64,000 bases of DNA, from NCBI GenBank assembly GCA_031263015.1, contig JAISGN010000002.1, forward strand, positions 1-64,000, given 5' to 3'. Positions 24,963-33,019 of the stretch are shown here, piece by piece. Below the pieces are notes generated by a model. That model worked only from the letters and a program-made list of their open reading frames with translations, had not been told where the DNA came from and made no database searches. Both the position numbers and the translations under genes were made by a program. Origin of the DNA: Bacteroidales bacterium (lineage in GTDB: Bacteria; Bacteroidota; Bacteroidia; Bacteroidales; P3). Numbering within the stretch: the stretch's first letter is position 1; every line of letters starts with the position of its first letter.

Positions 24963-26188
24963 TGAAACTATGTGATTTATATAAAAAAGAAGCATCGGCA
25001 CATCTTGAAAGATATGTCAATAACGGCTCACCAAGCGGATATTCTATAAAATGTTCTACATCAAAGAACACAAATCCGTTTACAGGTTCAGAGTACATCC
25101 ATCCGTATATTTGTATTTCCAACAAATCAAATTTTATAGATTTCGGGGCTATTCCTAATATTGATGTAGAATGTTCTAATAGCGAAAATTGGGTGCTTGT
25201 GCACCCCGATATGAGCGAACACGCATTTTTCAAGAATGAAAATCTGAAGTTAAAACGAGCAGATAGTATAAAACTTGTACCTACTGCAAGTGCGAGAACA
25301 TTACAACTTGTTGATTCGGATTTTCAAGGATACTTTAAATTGCATTATGACGGAACTATTGGGCGCTTAGAAAGAAAACTGCCTTATGATGTAGCCATAT
25401 CGGGTGTTGAAATATCCAAAATTTTAGAATCTTTAATTGACGACAAAAAATTAGATGAAAGATTAACACATTTACCCGAAATTGGCGCAAGAATTTTAAG
25501 AATACAAAATCAAGATTGGGGAATGGTTTGGCGTAGTAAAATGCCATACGGAGATTGCAGTAAAATAAAGTATGTAATTCCTGTTTTTGCGTTATTCTCA
25601 AAAGACAGACATAATCCGAAAGACAATACTTTGTTAGAGCAAATTATTACGGAAAAATTTTATGACCCGACTACTTATGTTGTTGATTATCTCATTAATC
25701 CAATTATTGAGTGTTATTTCAGTTTGTTGAAAAATGCAGGCATTCAAGGGGAATGGCACGCTCAAAATTTATTAATTGGCTTTGACGAAGATTTTTTGCC
25801 ACAAAAAATAATTGCGAGGGACTTGGAGTCAATGGATAAAGATATGACTTTAATTGAAATTTTCAATCTGCCGTTTCAATTCCAAAGTAACCCCTATAAA
25901 TGTATTGACAAATCAAGGGAAGATTATCAGAAGAAGCATAGTTTTATGTTTGATTTCAAATTAGGGGAGTATGTTATTCAGCCGCTTATCAATTTTCTTG
26001 AAAGTATTTATTTTATAGGTTCCGACACATTAATTCCGTCAATTAAAGAATGTTCGGAAAATCAAATAAAAGAACTCCCAGAAGATTTTTTCCCAAACCA
26101 ATGGTACGGATACAAAAATGTTGAGATAAATAGGACAACAGATGAAAGACCATATTTAATGTTTGATAATCCTAAATTTAGACCATAA
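24962..26188 (+). CDS. IucA/IucC-like (NIS synthetase-like) ATP-dependent ligase
   Basis: The 408-residue protein shows a set of motifs in the order seen in NRPS-independent siderophore synthetases. VLVHPDMSEHAFFK resembles the HPWQ region, PTASARTLQL the S-x-RT region, FKLHYDGTIGRLERKL the K-L/R strand, and GEWHAQNLLIGFD the E-x-H-x-QN catalytic strand, with IARDLESM after it. These enzymes join a carboxylate to an amine through an acyl-adenylate. It is shorter than typical IucA/IucC proteins (about 580-620), so one domain is reduced. Both ends overlap neighbours as TAATG. The assignment rests on motif resemblance only. Confidence 0.5.
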   Translation: MKLCDLYKKEASAHLERYVNNGSPSGYSIKCSTSKNTNPFTGSEYIHPYICISNKSNFIDFGAIPNIDVECSNSENWVLVHPDMSEHAFFKNENLKLKRADSIKLVPTASARTLQLVDSDFQGYFKLHYDGTIGRLERKLPYDVAISGVEISKILESLIDDKKLDERLTHLPEIGARILRIQNQDWGMVWRSKMPYGDCSKIKYVIPVFALFSKDRHNPKDNTLLEQIITEKFYDPTTYVVDYLINPIIECYFSLLKNAGIQGEWHAQNLLIGFDEDFLPQKIIARDLESMDKDMTLIEIFNLPFQFQSNPYKCIDKSREDYQKKHSFMFDFKLGEYVIQPLINFLESIYFIGSDTLIPSIKECSENQIKELPEDFFPNQWYGYKNVEINRTTDERPYLMFDNPKFRP

Positions 26189-26856
26189 TGTATTTATTCA
26201 TCATTAGACATACAGAATCTGAGAAAAATATAAAAAATCAATTTTCATCTACAAACGATGATGAAAATTTGACTGAAAATGGGGAATCTGATGCAATCGA
26301 AATAGCAAATGAAATTTCCAAATTCATAACAAAGTATTCTTTGAAATGCAATAACATTTACGCTGCAAATTCTGTCCGTTCTATAAAAACAGCCGAAAAG
26401 ATAGCGGAAAAATTAAATGCGGAAGTGACGGTTGAAGAAAATTTGCGATCTACAAGGCCGGGCGTATTAGAAGGTATTACGAAAGACGAAGTAAAAAACA
26501 GCCACCCCGAATACGGACATCAGTATTATTTGTTTGAAAAAGGAGTATTTAATGTTTATGATTTCGAGACTCCAGAAGACAAAGAACCGAAAAGAGAATT
26601 TGAAAAAAGAGTAAACAATTGTGTAAGCAAAATACTCTCGGATAAAAATGAAGATGTTAAAGTAATAGTTGCGCATCGTTCTTCTATAACAGCGATTTTG
26701 CTTGATTTTGCAAGAAGATTCTACAATTATCCTGTAGATTTTTCAGGATATATTCCTCTTGAATTAGGCTGTGTTTCGGTATTAAAGGAAACAGAAAGAA
26801 ATACTTGGGAAATAATCAAGGTCAATGAAAAGTGTAGTGTAATCAATAAATTGTGA
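26188..26856 (+). CDS. histidine phosphatase family protein (phosphoglycerate-mutase-like)
   Basis: The 222-residue protein starts with the catalytic signature LFIIRHTESEKN (RHxE type) and has a second basic motif SVRSIKTAEKIAEKL. A late catalytic His follows in KVIVAHRSSITAILL. The phospho-histidine fold is therefore complete. Members range from PGM to sugar-phosphate and nucleotide phosphatases. Within this operon it probably removes a phosphate from the pathway intermediate. It starts one base into the stop of the ligase gene. Confidence 0.85.
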   Translation: MYLFIIRHTESEKNIKNQFSSTNDDENLTENGESDAIEIANEISKFITKYSLKCNNIYAANSVRSIKTAEKIAEKLNAEVTVEENLRSTRPGVLEGITKDEVKNSHPEYGHQYYLFEKGVFNVYDFETPEDKEPKREFEKRVNNCVSKILSDKNEDVKVIVAHRSSITAILLDFARRFYNYPVDFSGYIPLELGCVSVLKETERNTWEIIKVNEKCSVINKL

Positions 26857-26860
26857 CAGT

Positions 26861-27934
26861 ATGGAGACAAAAGAAATCATTAGTTACAAAAAAGCATTGC
26901 AAATATTTGGCGGTTATTGCTGGAAAGTTTTTCTTGCAGTAGGTGCTATTTGCGGCGTTTTTGGTTTTCTTATTACCAAAACAGCAACAGAATACTGGTT
27001 ATTATACATAATAATCGTATTGTCGCTTACAGTATTAGTTTCATTGGCTTTGTTAGTTTGCAATCTAATAAATAGAGAAATAGCAGACAAAACGAATCTT
27101 GATATTCCTGCATTGCTTTATGATATTTTAAAAAGAGCAACCGAAGAAGAATATACAACTTTGAGGCGTGGTATTGACAGATATTTACACTTATATGGAC
27201 ATCCTGATATAAGAAAAAAGATTGTTGATTTGGGGAAAGACAAAAATCCAGAAGATACAATAATTTCATTGATTGACAATTTAGGTTGGGCAAGTTATCA
27301 ATCAGGTAAAAACAAATTAGCTGCAATAAGAAGTATAGAAACGGGAATTAAGATGGCTGTTCAGAACGGATTATTTTATTATGCTGCCAAAGGAGAGCGG
27401 CATTTATCGGGAATTGCAAAACATTCTGGCGACAAAGAAAATTGTAAATCACATCTTGATAAATCAGAATGCTACACAAAGCAAATTCCTGAAGCAGTAG
27501 AGAAAATAGAGATGCAAGGAAGTATCTATCTCGCTAAAGCAAAGTTATTTTTAGATGAACCTAATCTTGATGATGCTAATCTTGATGATGCAAAAAAATA
27601 TGCTACATTAGCGTTTGAGAGTTTTAAAAATGATGTAGCACGTCAAGTTAAGGTTTATTCGGTTAAAGGAAACATATGTCTTAAATGTAAAGATTATGAA
27701 GAGGCGAGAACTATATTTCTTGATGGATATAAAGCGTGTAAAAATATCCGAAAAGATGAACGAGCAAAAAACGCATTTGGGTTAGCAAAAATATATAATG
27801 AACCTGAAAGTGGGATGATGTCAAAAGAGGAATCTCTTAAATATGCCAAAGAAGCCCTAGGTACTGGGGAAAAGGCTCTTAAGCAACACGAATTCACTGA
27901 AGTAGAATCTTTTTATAAGGGATTAACAAAATGA
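26861..27934 (+). CDS. membrane protein with two N-terminal helices and a TPR-like cytoplasmic domain
   Basis: The 357-residue protein has two hydrophobic helices (FLAVGAICGVFGFLI, about 23-38, and YIIIVLSLTVLVSLALLVCN, about 49-68). An alpha-helical region with a TPR-like rhythm follows (for example AAIRSIETGIKMAVQNGLFY and KDYEEARTIFLDGYKACK). A DDANLDDAK repeat lies near residue 226-236. It starts 4 nt after the phosphatase and its stop overlaps the next start (ATGA). It could tether the pathway enzymes at the membrane; this is inference. No closer family is recognised. Confidence 0.65.
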   Translation: METKEIISYKKALQIFGGYCWKVFLAVGAICGVFGFLITKTATEYWLLYIIIVLSLTVLVSLALLVCNLINREIADKTNLDIPALLYDILKRATEEEYTTLRRGIDRYLHLYGHPDIRKKIVDLGKDKNPEDTIISLIDNLGWASYQSGKNKLAAIRSIETGIKMAVQNGLFYYAAKGERHLSGIAKHSGDKENCKSHLDKSECYTKQIPEAVEKIEMQGSIYLAKAKLFLDEPNLDDANLDDAKKYATLAFESFKNDVARQVKVYSVKGNICLKCKDYEEARTIFLDGYKACKNIRKDERAKNAFGLAKIYNEPESGMMSKEESLKYAKEALGTGEKALKQHEFTEVESFYKGLTK

Positions 27935-28560
27935 TAAAACTAATCCTAACATCTGATGATTTTGGACTAAGAAAAGTATATAATGAGAAAATCATAGAAA
28001 TGCTTCAATTAGGATACTTGACTTCTGTTTCTGTTATGGTAAAACGAATATCAGAGGAGCAAATATCACAAGTTCATACGCTGAAAGACATTGACAAAAA
28101 CCAAGATATAAGCATAGGGTTACATCTTGAACTATCCGAGTCTAATTATTTGAATGAAATTGAAGAACAATGGTCGTTGTTTGAAGTAATTTTTGGATTT
28201 TGTCCCGATTATCTTGATTTACACAAAAATCATAGTTTCAAAGGAGATTATAATGCACTTGCCAAGTTTTGTAATCTAAAAGACATTGCTTTCCGAAAAT
28301 ATCCACAGACAAGTCGTTATGTAAAACAACCAACTTGCACTATTACTGCTACTTATTTAGAAATAGAAGAAATTAAAAATAGAATTGATAATCTTGTAGA
28401 TAATAATATTTGTGAAATAGTCTTTCATATTGGTAGTTTTGATATTAATTCTAAATCTATTTTAAACAGAGAGAGAGAATTAGATATTGAAAAACTGAAG
28501 CAAATTTGTAGTTATTTGAAACTTAAAAATATCGGGTGGATAAATTATAAAAGTATTTAA
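27931..28560 (+). CDS. ChbG/YdjC-like carbohydrate deacetylase
   Basis: The 209-residue protein has the YdjC/ChbG pattern: LILTSDDFGL (metal-binding Asp pair), GYLTSVSVMVKR, SIGLHLELSE (metal His), and DYLDLHKNHSFKG in place of the usual DSHxHxH. It is shorter than ChbG (about 250), mostly by loss of the C-terminal part. Family members remove N-acetyl groups from oligosaccharides with a divalent metal. As the last gene of the operon, it suggests that the pathway handles an acetylated amine or amino sugar. Confidence 0.75.
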   Translation: MIKLILTSDDFGLRKVYNEKIIEMLQLGYLTSVSVMVKRISEEQISQVHTLKDIDKNQDISIGLHLELSESNYLNEIEEQWSLFEVIFGFCPDYLDLHKNHSFKGDYNALAKFCNLKDIAFRKYPQTSRYVKQPTCTITATYLEIEEIKNRIDNLVDNNICEIVFHIGSFDINSKSILNRERELDIEKLKQICSYLKLKNIGWINYKSI

Positions 28561-28740
28561 TCTTACTGGTTATAAAAATAAAATAATACCTTTGCAATGT
28601 TATAAATAAAATATGTTATTGCAGTTGGAAAACAATTATTATTTTCTTGTTGCTATATGAATTTTGATGTTTGAATTGCTTTGTGCAATAATCGCATTGT
28701 TTGCAAGTAAAAGCAGATAAAATTATTAAAACTTGTAAAT

Positions 28741-28772
28741 TTTGCAAGTTTTAATAATTTATTATATCTTTG
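28741..28772 (+). promoter_or_regulatory. consensus promoter giving a probable leaderless transcript
   Basis: TTTG (28741-28744), 20 nt, TATCTTTG (28765-28772), then CAGT and the ATG at 28777. With the usual box-to-start distance, transcription would begin at or next to the start codon. A second -7-like TACCTTTG at 28587-28594 lacks a -33 element; the rest of the 28561-28776 gap shows nothing else. Confidence 0.7.
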
Positions 28773-28776
28773 CAGT

Positions 28777-30009
28777 ATGAAAAAAAAGTTAATAGAACGA
28801 AAAGAATATCTTGATAAACTATTGTCATACAAAGATAAAGATATTATCAAAGTGGTAACAGGTTTACGGCGATCGGGCAAATCCACACTGTTGGAATTGT
28901 TTAGACATAGTTTGTTGGGAAATGGCGTAACACCCGAACAAACGCAATTCTATAATTTTGAATTACCCGAAAACTACCTGAATAAATCGTGGGAAACGCT
29001 TTATTTTGAAATAAAATCAAAATTGATAGCAGATAAACCTAACTACATTTTTCTCGATGAAGTTCAGAATATTACAGATTTTGAAAAAATGGTTGACGGG
29101 CTTTATGCAAGTAAAAATGTAGATGTTTATATCACAGGCTCAAACGCAAATTTATTGTCAAGCGACCTAGCTACTTTGTTAAGTGGTAGATATATTGAAA
29201 TATCAATTTTACCGTTTGCGTTTTCCGAATATTTGGAAGTCATAGGCATTGATACAACTAACAAGTACCTAAATTACGAAGCATTGTTTTATGATTATGT
29301 GAACGAAACTTCGTTGCCGAAAGGCATAGAATTACGAGAGGAAGGTTTTGATAAAATTTACGAATACCTTGAAGCACTATATGCTACAATTATAGAAAAA
29401 GACATAACACAGCGTTACAAAATTTATGATAAGCGAGCGTTTGCTAATGTTGCAAAATTTGTTGCTGCGAATATTGGAAGTCAAATTTCACCGAATAGTA
29501 TTGCAAAAGCATTGAAGGTAGATAATCAAAGCATTCACAACACTACTGTTGAAAAATATATTGAATATTTAGTCGAAAGTTTTGTGTTTTATTGCGTTCA
29601 TCGTTTCGACATTAAAGGCAAAAAACAACTTGCAACGTTGGAAAAATATTATCTCGCTGATGTGGGTTTGCTGAATGTGTTGGTCGGGCGAGATAGAACA
29701 GCAGACAGAGGACATATTTTAGAAAATGTTGTATATCTTGAACTTTTGCGGCGTGGTTATAAAATTTGGACAGGCACACTTCGCAACGGAGAAATTGATT
29801 TCATAGTTAAAAATCGTACCGGCGAAGTGGAATATTACCAAGTTTCGTGGAAAATTTCAAGTTCCGACACCGAAGAACGAGAATTTTTGCCATTGGAAAC
29901 GGTTAAAGATAATTATCCGAAATTTTTGCTTTCAACCGAAAATTTTCCACAAAGTAGATCGGGAATTATTCATAAAAATGTGTTTGAGTGGTTATTGAAA
30001 AGAACTTAG
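28777..30009 (+). CDS. AAA ATPase with DUF4143-type C-terminal domain
   Basis: The 410-residue protein belongs to the abundant family of archaeo-bacterial ATPases with a DUF4143 tail. Walker A is GLRRSGKSTLLELF (about 28-41), Walker B is YIFLDEVQNI (about 89-98), and sensor-like YITGSNANLLSSD follows. The C-terminal domain holds GEIDFIVK and EYYQVSWKI, which resembles a degenerate PD-(D/E)xK nuclease core with Gln in the E-x-K position. The biological role of the family is not settled. The gene stands alone with its own promoter and is probably leaderless. Confidence 0.88.
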   Translation: MKKKLIERKEYLDKLLSYKDKDIIKVVTGLRRSGKSTLLELFRHSLLGNGVTPEQTQFYNFELPENYLNKSWETLYFEIKSKLIADKPNYIFLDEVQNITDFEKMVDGLYASKNVDVYITGSNANLLSSDLATLLSGRYIEISILPFAFSEYLEVIGIDTTNKYLNYEALFYDYVNETSLPKGIELREEGFDKIYEYLEALYATIIEKDITQRYKIYDKRAFANVAKFVAANIGSQISPNSIAKALKVDNQSIHNTTVEKYIEYLVESFVFYCVHRFDIKGKKQLATLEKYYLADVGLLNVLVGRDRTADRGHILENVVYLELLRRGYKIWTGTLRNGEIDFIVKNRTGEVEYYQVSWKISSSDTEEREFLPLETVKDNYPKFLLSTENFPQSRSGIIHKNVFEWLLKRT

Positions 30010-30200
30010 AACAAAATGAGCGTTGCATAACCGGCAGTTTCATTCAAGTAGGGGCGTAATTCGTCCAAAAGTTGGTGAGGAAAATCAGCATCAGAGCTTC
30101 GGTATAACGGTAGTGTAACCTCCGCCTTTACCAAGCCGCTATGGAGCTATCTTTCAAAAACAGGATAGAGAAAACTGCAAAATGCTGAAATAAATTTGCT

Positions 30201-31181
30201 TTATTTATCTATGATTTTCATTAATTCATCAACTTTTGGAGATAGAATTATTTCGGTACGTCGGTTTTTAGCACGACTTTCAGAGGTTTTGTTATCCGTA
30301 ATCGGCATATATTCTCCCCGTCCGCTTGGAATAATTCGTTCGGGTGAGATGTTTTTGTCCTGCAACAATATCTTGGTAACAGAAGTTGCCCTCATAACAG
30401 ATAAATCCCAATTATCCTTAACCTGATTTCTGCCTTTGAGCGGCACATTATCAGTATGCCCTTCAACCATTACGTCTATGTCTGGATTTTTCTCTAACAC
30501 TTTGGCAATTTCTCGCAAGGCTGATGCTCCGTCAGGGCTGATATCCCAACTTCCTGACGGGAAAAGCAATTTTTCTTCCAACGAAACATAAACCTTATTG
30601 TCTCTTTTCTCAATACTTAACCCCTTATCCATAAAACCAAGCAAGGCTTGCGAAATTTTCTTTTCCAATGATGCCAATTGTTCTTCCTTCTCATTGAGGT
30701 TTCGCTGCAATCGTTGCATTGCATACTCCTTTTCTTTGAATGCATCCTGCATACGTTTCAATTCATTGTTTTGAACATCAATTTCTTCTTGCCTTTTGTT
30801 TAAATTTTCTCTGGTTGCATTTAATTCATCATTGATTTGCTTTAAGTCATTGCCCTTTGAAGCAATCGCATCGCTTAAACGCTTATTAGCATCGGCTATC
30901 TGCAACTTTAATTCCTCGTTATTGGATTTAAGATTCTTGTTTTCCTCTCTTACTTTCCTGCTGTCGGCTTGCAGGATGCTCATTTTCTCGCCAAGAGCTG
31001 CAATCTCACCCTGTAACTTTGTGTTGTCGTCATTGAATGCCCTGCTTTTATCCAAGCAATCCTCCAAAGCATTTGAGACTTTCTTGTATCTGTTTTCCAT
31101 ATCGGCGTATTTCTTCTGAGGAACGCAGCCATACATCAGGGTAAGGCTTGCAACAGCCATAATAATCAAACTTTTGTTCAT
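30201..31181 (-). CDS. OmpA-family lipoprotein with coiled coil
   Basis: The 326-residue protein has a lipobox (ASLTLMYGC, Cys19). A long coiled coil (about 25-190) is rich in Lys, Glu and Asn with heptad spacing (LNEKEEQLASLEKKIS). The OmpA peptidoglycan-binding domain follows, with VEGHTDNVPLKG, NWDLSVMRATSVTKILL and RIIPSGRGE plus SRAKNRRTEIIL. It should sit in the outer membrane and grip the peptidoglycan through the OmpA domain. It is the third gene of a minus-strand trio and starts 28 nt after the MORN-like gene. The 30010-30200 gap beyond it shows no feature. Confidence 0.9.
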   Translation of the reverse strand: MNKSLIIMAVASLTLMYGCVPQKKYADMENRYKKVSNALEDCLDKSRAFNDDNTKLQGEIAALGEKMSILQADSRKVREENKNLKSNNEELKLQIADANKRLSDAIASKGNDLKQINDELNATRENLNKRQEEIDVQNNELKRMQDAFKEKEYAMQRLQRNLNEKEEQLASLEKKISQALLGFMDKGLSIEKRDNKVYVSLEEKLLFPSGSWDISPDGASALREIAKVLEKNPDIDVMVEGHTDNVPLKGRNQVKDNWDLSVMRATSVTKILLQDKNISPERIIPSGRGEYMPITDNKTSESRAKNRRTEIILSPKVDELMKIIDK

Positions 31182-31209
31182 ATTGTTCGTTGTTTATTTT
31201 ATTTATTAC

Positions 31210-32229
31210 TTAAAATTCCTGTTCTAAAAACTTATATTCCATTGCCGGTTTGCTGTTTTCATCGGTCATAACCTTGAAAGGCGGTTCAGGTTCCAAAGAA
31301 ATGTAATAATTTTTGCCGTCATCGGCGGGTGTAATGCCTTTTATAGCATGCCATGAGGCATAAAAATTGAGTTTGGCGTTCAACCGAACCAAGTAGTCCC
31401 CATCACAAAGTTCTATTATGTAGTTTGAACTTTTCATTACGCCGATTGATTCGCCTGTATTCAAGACAACAATGGTCTGTTTGCCTTTTGTATAAAAATA
31501 ACTTATTGATTCAACATCCACAAACCTTGTTGTGTCGGCAAACAAGGCTATTTCAAACCTCGTCATCTTGTCCTGCGAAAACGTTTTCCTTGCTTCTATG
31601 TTGCCGACCTCGTCATAATAAAACCATTGTCCCTCTTTCTTGCCGCCTTTGTAGTTCCCGCTCATCCAAAGAGAAGAGTCCTTGCAAAACTCTTTGTATT
31701 CGCCTTCACGCAAGTCGTTTTTGTAATAACAGATAAAGAAATGCTCGGAAAACATCTTCTCCCTGTTCAAACCTTCTTTCTTATCATTTTTATAGGTCGT
31801 TATTCCAACGGTTTTTCCGCTCTTATCGAAGACCAGCCACACGCCTTGCTTCAAACCTTTGCTGTAATGACTTTCGCTAAGTTTCGTTCCGTCCTGCGAA
31901 TAAGAAGTCCAAAGGCTGTCTTTCTTTTTATCAACATAAAATCCTGTTGCCATAATCTGTCCGGAGGGGTAAAAGATGGTTGTAGTCGTCTTTTTGTTTT
32001 TATCAGAAGGGAAATCAGTTTGCACACGCAGTTTTCCGCTGTTATAATACCACAGAAAACGACCGCTTTCTTTGCCATCAACAAAATGTCCCTCCATTAT
32101 TTTGACACCTTTCTTGTTAAACTTAGTCCAAAGTCCCTGTTTCCTGCCCATTTCGTCTGTTTTGTTCTGGCAAAACGCCGCAAAAACCATCAAAATACAA
32201 ACGATAAACGCACTAATTCTTCTTTTCAT
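31210..32229 (-). CDS. secreted YwqK/MORN-like repeat protein
   Basis: The 339-residue protein has a signal peptide (ending near AFCQ). It carries at least five YwqK/MORN_2-type repeats of about 22-24 residues, such as GKESGRFLWYYNSGKLR, KKDSLWTSYSQDGTKLSES and KKEGQWFYYDEVGNIEARK. Family members are sometimes labelled 'toxin-antitoxin YwqK antitoxin', but nothing here supports that role, and the signal peptide points to an envelope location. The last about 90 residues are a separate globular part. It overlaps the upstream GmhB-like gene by 17 nt, so the two are coupled. Confidence 0.8.
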   Translation of the reverse strand: MKRRISAFIVCILMVFAAFCQNKTDEMGRKQGLWTKFNKKGVKIMEGHFVDGKESGRFLWYYNSGKLRVQTDFPSDKNKKTTTTIFYPSGQIMATGFYVDKKKDSLWTSYSQDGTKLSESHYSKGLKQGVWLVFDKSGKTVGITTYKNDKKEGLNREKMFSEHFFICYYKNDLREGEYKEFCKDSSLWMSGNYKGGKKEGQWFYYDEVGNIEARKTFSQDKMTRFEIALFADTTRFVDVESISYFYTKGKQTIVVLNTGESIGVMKSSNYIIELCDGDYLVRLNAKLNFYASWHAIKGITPADDGKNYYISLEPEPPFKVMTDENSKPAMEYKFLEQEF

Positions 32230-32779
32230 TCTCTATATATTTAGCAAATTCGTATAAATTATCAAACTTCATATCCACAAACTTTGGTTCTCGGCGGGCA
32301 ATCAGCGGACTGTCGGCAATAAGAACGCATTTCATTTTTAACCTTTTGCCGAAAACCATATCCGAAAAGGCATCTCCGACCATCAAACTTTGCTTAAATC
32401 GTATGGAGGGGAAGATTCGGCGTGCTTTTAAGCCCATTCCAACGTTTGGTTTGCGATTAAAGGAATTTTTTTGAGCCAAATCGGGGCAGTGAAAGACTTT
32501 ATCTATGCGTCCTCCGCTGTTTTTAATGTCGGCAATCATCTTTTGAGTAATTACATCAAAGTCTTGCTCGGTCATTAAGCCCTTTCCGATTCCCTGTTGG
32601 TTGGTTACGACAATTATGGGCTCAAAAAAATGCGACAAAACAGCCAATGCTTCCAATGCTTTGCTCTCAAACTCAAATTGTTCGTAGCAATCAACATAAC
32701 CATCAACGATTCTTTTGTTTATAACGCCGTCTCTGTCTAAAAACAATGCGTTTTTATGCCTGTAATCCTTGCTTTCCAT
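32213..32779 (-). CDS. gmhB: HAD-IIIA phosphatase, GmhB-like (heptose bisphosphate phosphatase)
   Basis: The protein has the HAD set of GmhB: ALFLDRDGVIN (nucleophile Asp and second Asp), VVTNQQGIGKG (motif II), FNRKPNVGM (motif III Lys) and LMVGDAFSDM (motif IV). The four-cysteine zinc loop of many GmhB proteins is reduced to one HCP. The enzyme would take D-glycero-manno-heptose bisphosphate to the monophosphate for LPS or S-layer heptose. The frame extends to 32836, but ATG 32779 (MESKDYRHKN, 188 residues) fits the family. It lies just after a TATTTTTG box, suggesting a leaderless start. Confidence 0.75.
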   Translation of the reverse strand: MESKDYRHKNALFLDRDGVINKRIVDGYVDCYEQFEFESKALEALAVLSHFFEPIIVVTNQQGIGKGLMTEQDFDVITQKMIADIKNSGGRIDKVFHCPDLAQKNSFNRKPNVGMGLKARRIFPSIRFKQSLMVGDAFSDMVFGKRLKMKCVLIADSPLIARREPKFVDMKFDNLYEFAKYIENEKKN

Positions 32780-32783
32780 AGTG

Positions 32784-32791
32784 CAAAAATA
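32784..32791 (-). promoter_or_regulatory. -7 box directly before the GmhB-like start
   Basis: TATTTTTG ends 4 nt before ATG 32779, the same distance as at the ATPase gene near 28.8 kb. The -33 element is weak, so this is less certain. Confidence 0.45.
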
Positions 32792-32828
32792 AGGAAAAAA
32801 GATATAAAACGTGTTTTGGTGCGATTGC

Positions 32829-32957
32829 AATGACATTATGTTTTATTAAAAGGCTGTTTGTCCAAAATAAAAGGCTGTTTTATTAAAATGAAAGGCTGTT
32901 TCGTGCGAATGAAAGGCTGTTTCATTTTAGCCGAACAGCCTTTTATTTTTACCGAAG
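32829..32957. repeat. dispersed 21-bp repeat array with terminal hairpin
   Basis: Four direct units begin AAAGGCTGTTT and step by 21 bp. They are followed by an opposed unit (GAACAGCCTTTTATTTTTAC) that can pair with the last one. The preceding TGACATTATGTT matches the head motif found next to other arrays (see 59801-59930). It lies in the 33020-32836 gap between two minus-strand genes. Confidence 0.85.
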
Positions 32958-33019
32958 AAAGTAATGCCTATCGGAAACGCAATCTCAGCAAAACAGAACG
33001 AAAAAAGAAAATGAGGAGA

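Noticed and set aside
31210-32229. YwqK-type antitoxin role
   Set aside because: The protein has a signal peptide and envelope neighbours, and no toxin gene is adjacent. The label comes from a loosely named repeat family.
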